DNA of 50,468 bases, from contig ONRP01000008.1 of the NCBI GenBank assembly GCA_900320245.1, positions 89,254 through 139,721 of the forward strand. The letters run 5' to 3'. Source of the stretch: an uncultured Prevotellaceae bacterium (GTDB taxonomy: Bacteria; Bacteroidota; Bacteroidia; Bacteroidales; Muribaculaceae). Positions 34,398 through 41,273 of this stretch are shown here, piece by piece (positions within the stretch are counted from its first letter, which is position 1; each line of letters begins with the position of its first letter). A program made the position numbers and the translations under genes. The notes beneath the pieces are model-generated. The model had not been told where the DNA came from, did no database searches, and was given only the letters and a program-made list of their open reading frames with translations.

Positions 34398-35876
34398 ATG
34401 AGAAACCGACCCACCACATATAACCGATGGCTGATGATGGCCGAGGCTCTGGCCTTAGTCATCCTGGCCGTGGTGGCCTCGCGGCACTTCGGGCTGGCCG
34501 ATGGTTTGCGCATCACAGCGGCTTATGGCGTGGCCTATGCCGTGCCGCGCATCACACTGTCACGCAGCAAGGGGGCCTCGTGGCAGGCCTGCATGGTGCT
34601 GTTTGTGCTGGCAGTGGCACTCATCGCGGTGGAATACGCAAGGCTGGAAAGATGGACGCTGTTCGACGAATTCTCGCTGCAGATGCCCAACCTGAGCGGC
34701 GACAGCCGCAACTACTACAAGTGGGCACTGAACAAGTACAACGGCAGTGTAGAACCCGGACGGGTGGTGTTCCCGGGATTCCCGCTCATCATGGTGGGCC
34801 TATGGAAAGTGTTCGGACTGAACGTCGTGTGGCCTCAGGCGCTGAATCTGATGTTCACACTCACGACAGTGGTGCTCACGGGAATGACGACACGACGGCT
34901 GCTGGCACACCGCGTCAGCCAGTCGCCCCAGGCCCTGACAACGATAGCCATGGTCCTGTCATGCCTGCTGGCCTATTTCCTGATGCTGAGTTCCAACATG
35001 CTGAAGGAGGGCAGCATCTGCTGTGCCATGGCGATGGCGGGATTCAGCCTCTCGGCGCTGGCTGCCGATGACGTGGAACGGCACCGGTGGGTGCGCGACA
35101 TGCTGCTCTTTGTGCTGGCATGCCTGCTCATCGCGATGGTACGCACCACCTTCCTCTATTTCATTGCCCTCGGCGTAGTGGTGATGGGGCTGCCCAAGTG
35201 GCGACGCGACTGGCGGGCGGCGGCCGTGATGCTGGCGGTAGTGGCGTTGATGCTGCTACTGGGCAACCATCTGTCGTCCTACTCGCTGAATCGACATGCC
35301 GAGATTGCTTCGGGCGGATGGAACATGCAGCGCTTCTATGTCACGTCCGAGTCGCAGCAGTTCTACCATGACCTGCTCAACTACTATTTCCTCTACTCCA
35401 CCTGGCACAAACTGCTCATGCTGCCGCTGACGATGTCGGTGCAGTTCATCATCCCCTTCCCCTGGATCTACTACGAGAACCAGTCGTTCCTGAACCTGCT
35501 GTCACGCATGACCTACGGATGGTACTTCGTCGGCGGCACGGCTTTGTTCTATTACCTGTTCATCAGTTGGCGCCGTGGCCAGGGTATGGGTGTATGGCCC
35601 TGGTGGCCCGCTGCCGCATTTGCCGTGATTGCCTATGTGATGGCCGGCTCGGTAGCGCGCTATGTCATCCCCATCGAACCGCTGTTCGTGCCCGTGGCGG
35701 TCTATGTGCTGTGCCGCCTGGCCGAGGGACGATGGCGCAAGGCCTATATCGCGTGGGCCATATTCTTTGTCATCCTGGTGGCATCGGCACTGCTGCTATG
35801 CCTCGAGGTCCAGCAGGCCACTATCTCCAAGATGCTGCACACGCAATCACTGGTACACTACCTGCGAGGCCTATAG
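34398..35876 (+). CDS. Polytopic membrane protein, probable GT-C-type glycosyltransferase
   Basis: A 492-residue protein with about 11-12 hydrophobic helices. The first long extracytoplasmic loop carries LSGDSRNYYKWALNKYN..GRVVFPGFPLIMVGLWKVFGLN. This fits the GT-C pattern in which an acidic residue before a Tyr pair is followed by R..PGFP, as in ArnT/PMT-like enzymes that use lipid-linked sugars in the periplasm. No known subfamily is recognised, so a non-enzymatic role is possible. It is transcribed alone and divergently from the glycine-lipid operon, and ends at a terminator. Confidence 0.65.
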   Translation: MRNRPTTYNRWLMMAEALALVILAVVASRHFGLADGLRITAAYGVAYAVPRITLSRSKGASWQACMVLFVLAVALIAVEYARLERWTLFDEFSLQMPNLSGDSRNYYKWALNKYNGSVEPGRVVFPGFPLIMVGLWKVFGLNVVWPQALNLMFTLTTVVLTGMTTRRLLAHRVSQSPQALTTIAMVLSCLLAYFLMLSSNMLKEGSICCAMAMAGFSLSALAADDVERHRWVRDMLLFVLACLLIAMVRTTFLYFIALGVVVMGLPKWRRDWRAAAVMLAVVALMLLLGNHLSSYSLNRHAEIASGGWNMQRFYVTSESQQFYHDLLNYYFLYSTWHKLLMLPLTMSVQFIIPFPWIYYENQSFLNLLSRMTYGWYFVGGTALFYYLFISWRRGQGMGVWPWWPAAAFAVIAYVMAGSVARYVIPIEPLFVPVAVYVLCRLAEGRWRKAYIAWAIFFVILVASALLLCLEVQQATISKMLHTQSLVHYLRGL

Positions 35877-35916
35877 ATTTACCCTCATCCCATGTTCTGC
35901 CACCATTAGCGACTTG

Positions 35917-35945
35917 CCGCCGACAGGCGGTTGGTCGATTTTTTT
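35917..35945 (+). terminator. Terminator after the GT-C-like gene, with competing stem
   Basis: CCGCC-GACA-GGCGG (35917-35930), then T7 (35939-35945). CTTGCCG (35913-35919) is also complementary to CGGCAAG (35957-35963), so an alternative stem would disrupt the hairpin. Confidence 0.65.
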
Positions 35946-36063
35946 GTGCCGTTGGTCGGCAAGACGGACTCAGTTATCGGTTTTGGCAGTTCAGGGGGTT
36001 AAACCTTCATGACGGCTATAGGTCTAAAAGTCAAAAAATAACCACTTAACACTCACTACGATT

Positions 36064-36741
36064 ATGAAAAGGAATCTACTTCTCAGCCTGGTGTGCATGA
36101 TACTTGCCACCACAGCGATGGCCCAGCCTGGCTACCGCTACGGTTACAACCCGCGGGTACAGACCGTGGGACGACATGGCAACGAGTATGTCGCATGGCA
36201 CCGATATTACTTCGGACTGCGGGTGGGATTGAATGCCTCCCACGTGAGCAGCGAGAGCCCCCTGCTGGACGGCAGCAGCGTGAAGACCGGACTGAACATC
36301 GGGTTCGCCGCCGGCACACAACTCACCTACCGCGCCCCGCTGTTCCTCGAGACGGGACTCTATTACAGCCAGAAGGGCGGCAAGAGCGGGTCTGGACACG
36401 AGAAGTTCACCTACGACCTGAACTACCTGGAGGTGCCGCTGATCATCAAGTACAAGCACTTCGTCGGCAATCAGACGAGCATCCAGCCCTATGCTGGCGC
36501 CTACCTGGCTGTGGGCACCGACGGCGAGATCAAGAACTACGGCACCAGAACAGCCTTTAGTTCTTACGAGAACGGATACTTCAACCGCTTTGACGGTGGA
36601 CTCAAACTTGGCTGCGGCGTGGGCTTCAACATGCTCTACCTGGATGCCAGTTATGATATCGGACTGGCCAACATCGGCCAAGACAGTTTCGACGACACCC
36701 ACAACGGGTGCTTCACAATCAATTTAGGTGTGAACTTTTAG
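36064..36741 (+). CDS. Small outer-membrane beta-barrel protein (PorT-like)
   Basis: A 225-residue exported protein (signal MKRNLLLSLVCMILATTAMAQ). After a linker, YYFGLRVGLNASHVS begins a run of amphipathic strands with the 'outer membrane protein beta-barrel' pattern of Bacteroidetes: GLNIGFAAGTQLTYRAPLFLETGLYYSQKGGKSG, LNYLEVPLIIKYKH, PYAGAYLAVGTDGEIKNYG, ending GCFTINLGVNF. Such proteins are usually 8-strand barrels of unknown function. A strong terminator follows. The upstream gap of 187 nt contains no recognisable TAnnTTTG element. Confidence 0.85.
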   Translation: MKRNLLLSLVCMILATTAMAQPGYRYGYNPRVQTVGRHGNEYVAWHRYYFGLRVGLNASHVSSESPLLDGSSVKTGLNIGFAAGTQLTYRAPLFLETGLYYSQKGGKSGSGHEKFTYDLNYLEVPLIIKYKHFVGNQTSIQPYAGAYLAVGTDGEIKNYGTRTAFSSYENGYFNRFDGGLKLGCGVGFNMLYLDASYDIGLANIGQDSFDDTHNGCFTINLGVNF

Positions 36742-36773
36742 GTGCTGTTAGCCTATTTCGTAATTTCCGGGTG

Positions 36774-36814
36774 GCGCGTGCCGCCCATCACACCGGTGGC
36801 ACGCGCATTTTTTT
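36774..36814 (+). terminator. Terminator after the small barrel gene
   Basis: GCGCGTGCC/GGCACGCGC, 9-bp stem (36774-36782 and 36798-36806), followed by seven Ts. Confidence 0.9.
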
Positions 36815-36847
36815 AGACAACACATGTGGCGAATGCCGACTTTTAAG

Positions 36848-36855
36848 TATATTTG
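36848..36855 (+). promoter_or_regulatory. Promoter element for the tyrosine-rich lipoprotein gene
   Basis: TATATTTG matches TAnnTTTG, 32 nt before the ATG. The expected -33 region reads TGTG. Confidence 0.65.
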
Positions 36856-36887
36856 CACATTCATTAACCATTTAAAACTTTAGCGCT

Positions 36888-37418
36888 ATGAAAAAGATAT
36901 ACTACATGATGCTTCTTGCATTGGTATCCATGACGATGGTTTCGTGCCACGACTGGGATTCGCCCTACTATTATGAGGATATCGTGGGCAGTTGGGTCTC
37001 GGAATACGGCGGAGACTATTACGGGGAATACGACCTCTACGGATATGATGTCGTGAGGTATGACTTCTTCAGCAACTACACGGGCAACTACTGCTACTAC
37101 AACTACTACGGACAGTACTGCACGGTAGGATTTGACTGGGAAACCCGTGGCGGAAGACTCTACATCAGGTACTATGACGGTGATTATGACTACCTCTACT
37201 ACGGATTCAACGACTACGGCTACCTCATCCTCTCTACCGACAGCCATTTCTACAACTACACGGCCTACCGTCCCGGCGGCATGTACTACGAACCCGCCAA
37301 GGAGATGGAAGGTGACAAGGACGGCAAGCAGGGCCAGGTTGAGGGTACCGGCAGAGCCAAGGTAAAGGTGAAATCGGTTACCAAAGCCATCAAGGCCAGG
37401 GACGAAGAAGCCAAGTGA
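36888..37418 (+). CDS. Tyrosine-rich lipoprotein
   Basis: A 176-residue lipoprotein (signal MKKIYYMMLLALVSMTMVSC). The mature domain starts with DIVGSWVSEYGGDYYGEYDLYG, reminiscent of lipocalin-like domains. More than 30 of the 176 residues are Tyr, mostly in YY, DYD or NYY clusters alternating with Gly, Asp and Asn. The last 45 residues are charged and Lys-rich (KVKVKSVTKAIKARDEEAK). Tyr-rich exported proteins can bind carbohydrate or self-assemble, but nothing here proves a role. It has its own promoter and a terminator just downstream. Confidence 0.8.
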   Translation: MKKIYYMMLLALVSMTMVSCHDWDSPYYYEDIVGSWVSEYGGDYYGEYDLYGYDVVRYDFFSNYTGNYCYYNYYGQYCTVGFDWETRGGRLYIRYYDGDYDYLYYGFNDYGYLILSTDSHFYNYTAYRPGGMYYEPAKEMEGDKDGKQGQVEGTGRAKVKVKSVTKAIKARDEEAK

Positions 37419-37464
37419 CATGACAACAACACCTCTCACAAGATGTCGAGAGGACAACGGTTCA

Positions 37465-37500
37465 GACGGCCGGGGCGACAACTCCCGGCCGTCGGTTTTT
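37465..37500 (+). terminator. Terminator after the tyrosine-rich lipoprotein gene
   Basis: GACGGCCGGG/CCCGGCCGTC, 10-bp stem (37465-37474 and 37484-37493), then GG and five Ts. Confidence 0.85.
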
Positions 37501-37534
37501 GCTTTAGGCACGGTTTTTGCTTTTTCACAGGGTG

Positions 37535-38692
37535 ATGTTTATCTACACCTATACCGAAGCCGAAGGGACAGAATCTCGACGCATCGCCGCCGAGATTGAC
37601 CTTGTTATGAAACCCGCATTCGGTGACCGTCCCACCGCCAACGGCCACCAGAACACGGGGCCGCGCCTCAGTGCGCGCATGCTCCAGGAGTATATGGCGG
37701 CCCAGCGCGAACTCGTCGACGGCATCGTTACCGACGACATGGTGCAACTGTTCGACAACGGCAATTATGGTGTCGGGATGAACGTGGTGTCACCTTGCGG
37801 ACTGACACTTTGTCACGCCGTCAACGGCTCCAATGTCGGCGCCTCGATCGATATCGAGAACCTGCACTACCACCAGCGGTGGAGCGGGCCGCCCATGGAG
37901 GTCATCGACAGGGCGCGTATCGCCGAGACGGCAAGGCTCTTCCTCGAGCATGCACCCGAGTGGAAAGAGCAATTGGCGGCAGCATTCAAGGCTGACAGCA
38001 AGGGCGTGAAAATGCGCAACATGGCGCTCAACAACATGGACGCCTACCTCGAGCGCTACTTCGACGGCACAGGCATCACCTACTGCTGCGACAAGCGGCA
38101 TGCCGATGGGCACAAATCCCACCTGCTGGTGCGCCTCAATGCCTACAAGACCCTGGACCTGCCCATCCCCCACGACGACTTCATCAACCACCTGGACCTG
38201 GTCAAGCCCCACATGGTGGAGTTTGCCTACATGGCCCGTGACGGACGCTTCACCGTGCGCAGCGAGGTGCGTGACGACTGGCAGCAGGCGCCCCAGCCCC
38301 AAGCGGACGATGCGCCGGTAGCCGAGCAGCAGCAACACGGCCTCAGGGGCTGGCTGCACCGCATCCTTGACGGCAGCGCCACGCAAGAGCCCACAGTGGC
38401 CAAATCACCGCTGCAGCAAGCGGTCGACGGCATCCTGCAGGGCAAGAAACTGCAGTACCACCTCACCGAGGACGAGGAGACCGGACAACGCGACCTGCAC
38501 ATCCGCCTGAACCGTGGACGCGCAATGATCATCAACCTCAACCAAGGCGGCGACCTCGAGGCACGCATCAGGCACGACATGGCCTACATCCCACGCCTGG
38601 TGGAACTGGGGAAACTCTTCCCCTACCGGCTCATCGGCCCCCGCAAGAAGGCCCAGTGGATCACCTCCCCCCTCGATAGCGACAAAACCTAG
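37535..38692 (+). CDS. Uncharacterised protein heading the MoxR-VWA operon
   Basis: A protein of 385 residues if it starts at the ATG at 37535 (MFIYTYTEAEGTESRRIAAEID); a TTG at 37517 would add six residues. It has no signal peptide or transmembrane helix and is probably cytosolic. Two folded parts are visible: an alpha/beta N-terminal region to about 250 (GLTLCHAVNGSNVGASIDIEN; DKRHADGHKSHLLVRL) and a C-terminal region from about 300 (LQQAVDGILQGKKLQYHL..RDLHIRLNRGRAMIIN). A Gln/Pro-rich linker joins them. No family recognised. It lies 93 nt before the MoxR gene, the gap being mostly a 9-bp tandem array. Confidence 0.75.
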   Translation: MFIYTYTEAEGTESRRIAAEIDLVMKPAFGDRPTANGHQNTGPRLSARMLQEYMAAQRELVDGIVTDDMVQLFDNGNYGVGMNVVSPCGLTLCHAVNGSNVGASIDIENLHYHQRWSGPPMEVIDRARIAETARLFLEHAPEWKEQLAAAFKADSKGVKMRNMALNNMDAYLERYFDGTGITYCCDKRHADGHKSHLLVRLNAYKTLDLPIPHDDFINHLDLVKPHMVEFAYMARDGRFTVRSEVRDDWQQAPQPQADDAPVAEQQQHGLRGWLHRILDGSATQEPTVAKSPLQQAVDGILQGKKLQYHLTEDEETGQRDLHIRLNRGRAMIINLNQGGDLEARIRHDMAYIPRLVELGKLFPYRLIGPRKKAQWITSPLDSDKT

Positions 38693-38696
38693 ATAG

Positions 38697-38750
38697 TCTA
38701 GAATATCTAGAATATCTAGAACATCTAGAGCATCTAGAATATCTAGAGAC
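38697..38750. repeat. Nonamer array (6 units) of TCTAGAATA
   Basis: Six contiguous 9-bp units TCTAGARHN starting 4 bp after the stop codon of the preceding gene. Each unit contains the palindrome TCTAGA and a TAG. Confidence 0.92.
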
Positions 38751-38785
38751 CCAATAACTCGATAATTAACTAAAAAGACAAAATA

Positions 38786-39856
38786 ATGGCCATCACCATC
38801 AACACCGGCGACCTCAAGACGATTCTCGAGACCACGCCAGCAACACAAAACATCCTGCTCGTCGGCAAGCACGGCATCGGCAAGAGCGAAATCATCACCC
38901 GCCACTTCGAGGACCAGGGCATTCCCGTCATCGCCCTGTTCCTGGGACAGATGAGTGACCCGGGCGACCTTATCGGACTGCCCAACAAGGACGAGGCAAC
39001 CGGCAAGACCGAGTTTATGCCTCCGTACTGGTTCCCCATGGACGACAAGCCCGTGGTGCTCTTCCTCGACGAGATGAACCGCGCACGCCCCGAAATCCTG
39101 CAGTCGGTCATGGACCTCTCGCTTAACCGCAAACTCGCGGGACGTTCCCTGCCCCCTGGCAGCCGTGTCATCGCTGCCGTCAACGACGGCGAAGAGTACC
39201 AACTCACCGACCTCGACCCCGCACTGGTGTCGCGCTTCAACGTCTACTTCTTCTCCCCCACCGTGGGCGAGTGGCTCTTCTGGGCCAAGCAGAACGGCAT
39301 CGACCAGCGTGTCATCACCTTCATCGAGGAACATCCCGACGAACTCGAGAAGAACACCGACATCAACAAGGGCACCTTTGACAAGACGCCCGACCGCCGT
39401 GCCTGGGTGCGCGTCTCGGGACTGCTGCAGTCCTGCGGACACATCGACGACATGAACCGTCTGGCCAAGATGATCACGGGTGTCATCGGTGCACGCGCGG
39501 CATCGATGTTCATGCAGTCGCTCAACCAGTCACGCATGCTCACGGCACGCGAGGTGCTGAAAGATTTCGTTGCCTGTCAAAGCGAACTTTCCACCTACAC
39601 CATGCCCCAGATTGCCATCATCAACGAGGGCATCTACCAGAGCCTGGAACTGGGCGTCGGCAAGGACGAGACCGAGGTCATCGGGCGCAACCTGGTGCGC
39701 TACATCAAGTGGATGCTCAGCAACAACCGTCAGGAAGCCATTGCCCACTTTGCCTCGTTCTTTGAGAACGCCACCTATCCTGCCGCCAACGCATTCATCA
39801 TGATGGACTGCCGCGACGCCCTCACCCTGATCAACCAGATGATTGCCAACCTATGA
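38786..39856 (+). CDS. MoxR-family AAA+ ATPase
   Basis: A 356-residue cytosolic AAA+ protein. Walker A is LLVGKHGIGKSEII (residue about 30), Walker B VVLFLDEMNRARPE (about 95), sensor 1 RVIAAVND, arginine finger LVSRFN. The C-terminal third is helical. MoxR ATPases act with VWA-domain proteins as chaperone-like remodelling complexes that activate or insert cofactors into target proteins. The VWA partner gene overlaps its end by 4 nt (ATGA), as expected. The target in this organism is not known. Confidence 0.92.
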   Translation: MAITINTGDLKTILETTPATQNILLVGKHGIGKSEIITRHFEDQGIPVIALFLGQMSDPGDLIGLPNKDEATGKTEFMPPYWFPMDDKPVVLFLDEMNRARPEILQSVMDLSLNRKLAGRSLPPGSRVIAAVNDGEEYQLTDLDPALVSRFNVYFFSPTVGEWLFWAKQNGIDQRVITFIEEHPDELEKNTDINKGTFDKTPDRRAWVRVSGLLQSCGHIDDMNRLAKMITGVIGARAASMFMQSLNQSRMLTAREVLKDFVACQSELSTYTMPQIAIINEGIYQSLELGVGKDETEVIGRNLVRYIKWMLSNNRQEAIAHFASFFENATYPAANAFIMMDCRDALTLINQMIANL

Positions 39857-41070
39857 CCGTCGGCGAACGCATAAAGCATCTCTCTCAGGACTGGTTCCTC
39901 ACCGAGCCGTTGCTGTTCGCCGTGCTATGCACCCATGCCCTGAAGCGCAACGACAACATGGGCTGCGACATGCGGTGCGGCAAGGGGCTCATCGAGTACA
40001 ACCCCGAACGCCTGGAGCACTTCGACGACAACCAACTGGCGCTCAGGCTCAAAGCCGAGGTCGTGCGCATCATCCTCAAGCACCCCTACCAGCGTCAGCC
40101 CTACAACCCGCGTCGTGACCTGATGCGCCTGTCCAGCGACCTGACGCTCAGCGACAACCTCGAGGGCATGGACACCATCGGCCTCGAGCCCCCCCACATC
40201 TTCGACATCCAGCGCGGCCAGGCCTTTGAGCAGTACTACTCGCTCATGGCCGACCAGGTCATTAAACTCGAGTTGGACGCCGACGGCGACGGCATTACGC
40301 TGGCCATGCCGGGCGATGGCGACAGTAAGGGTGACGGCGACGAGAGCGGCGATTCGTCAAGTGGCGGTGAGTTTACCGACGCCATGCTCGATGCCGACGC
40401 GGGCGCCTCGCTCTGGGAGGAGGACGAACTCATGAGCGAGAAGGTCAACCACGAGATCGAGACGGCACAGCGTTGCAACCAGTGGGGCTCCATCGGCGGT
40501 GACCTCAAGGCCCTCATCGAGAGCACCTTGGTGAGCAAGCAGAACTTCCGCGCCATCCTCAGCCAGTTCCGCGCCAGCATCCTGAGCACCAAGCGGCACC
40601 TCACGCGCATGCGGCCCAATCGCCGCTACGGCTTCGACGCCATGGGCAGCCAGTATGCCTACAGCACACGCCTGCTCGTCGCCGTCGACGTCAGCGGCAG
40701 CGTCCCCGACGAGGATATCCGCAAGTTCCTCGCCGTCATCAACCGTTTCTTCAAGCAGGGCATCGAGAGCATCGAGGTCATTGAGTTTGACAGCAAAATC
40801 ACAACCGAAAAGCCCCTGCTGCTCAAGCAGGCGGCCAACGGCATACGCGTCATCGGGCGCGGCGGCACCAATTTCCAGCCCGCCATCGACTTCTACTACG
40901 AGCACGAGGAATATGATGGACTCGTCTTCCTCACCGACGGCTATGCCGCCACCCCAAAATTGCCCGATGACAAGCGCCACAAACCCATCGCCTGGATTCT
41001 CACACAGAACGGCGGCAACGAGGACAACCTCAAGCCTCTCGGCCCCGTCGTCCGCATCACCGGACTGTAA
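39853..41070 (+). CDS. VWA protein with degenerate DUF2201 metallopeptidase domain
   Basis: A 405-residue protein. The C-terminal VWA domain has an intact MIDAS: LLVAVDVSGSVPDED, GRGGTNFQPAID and VFLTDGY. The N-terminal part aligns by eye with DUF2201_N, predicted metallopeptidases with HExxH; here the site reads AEVVRIILKH, so both His ligands appear missing. An acidic, Gly/Asp/Ser-rich linker (about 145-190) joins the two parts. It would work as the partner of the MoxR ATPase encoded just upstream, as a pseudo-enzyme if the alignment is right. Confidence 0.85.
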   Translation: MTVGERIKHLSQDWFLTEPLLFAVLCTHALKRNDNMGCDMRCGKGLIEYNPERLEHFDDNQLALRLKAEVVRIILKHPYQRQPYNPRRDLMRLSSDLTLSDNLEGMDTIGLEPPHIFDIQRGQAFEQYYSLMADQVIKLELDADGDGITLAMPGDGDSKGDGDESGDSSSGGEFTDAMLDADAGASLWEEDELMSEKVNHEIETAQRCNQWGSIGGDLKALIESTLVSKQNFRAILSQFRASILSTKRHLTRMRPNRRYGFDAMGSQYAYSTRLLVAVDVSGSVPDEDIRKFLAVINRFFKQGIESIEVIEFDSKITTEKPLLLKQAANGIRVIGRGGTNFQPAIDFYYEHEEYDGLVFLTDGYAATPKLPDDKRHKPIAWILTQNGGNEDNLKPLGPVVRITGL

Positions 41071-41075
41071 AGAGA

Positions 41076-41131
41076 GTTAGAAGTTAGAAGTTAGAAGTTA
41101 GAAGTTAGGAGTTAGGAGTTAGGAGTTAGAA
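41076..41131. repeat. Heptamer array D1 (8 units)
   Basis: Eight contiguous units GTTAGRA (56 bp) beginning 6 bp after the VWA gene stop codon. Confidence 0.93.
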
Positions 41132-41169
41132 GTTGTTCTTCTACCTCCTAATCTATTTACTGTCCCCTG

Positions 41170-41230
41170 TTAACTGTTAACTGTTAACTCTTAACTATTA
41201 ACTATTAACTGTACTCTTAACTGTTAACTG
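41170..41230. repeat. Heptamer array D2 (8 units, one 5-bp break)
   Basis: Six units TTAACTN, a 5-bp break, then two more units. Reverse-complemented, the unit is a cyclic form of GTTAACA, so D2 is an approximate inverted copy of D1, 38 bp away, the same spacing as A1-A2. The parC promoter element lies 13 bp downstream. Confidence 0.88.
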
Positions 41231-41242
41231 AAAAAAAATTAC

Positions 41243-41250
41243 TATCTTTG
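41243..41250 (+). promoter_or_regulatory. Promoter element for parC
   Basis: TATCTTTG matches TAnnTTTG, 24 nt before the ATG. The upstream side is heptamer array D2, so the -33 region lies in repeat DNA. Confidence 0.65.
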
Positions 41251-41273
41251 CAGGTTAAATCACTAAAATTGAT

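Noticed and set aside
41070-41240. Heptamer arrays as a CRISPR array
   Set aside because: Units are contiguous 7-mers without spacers.
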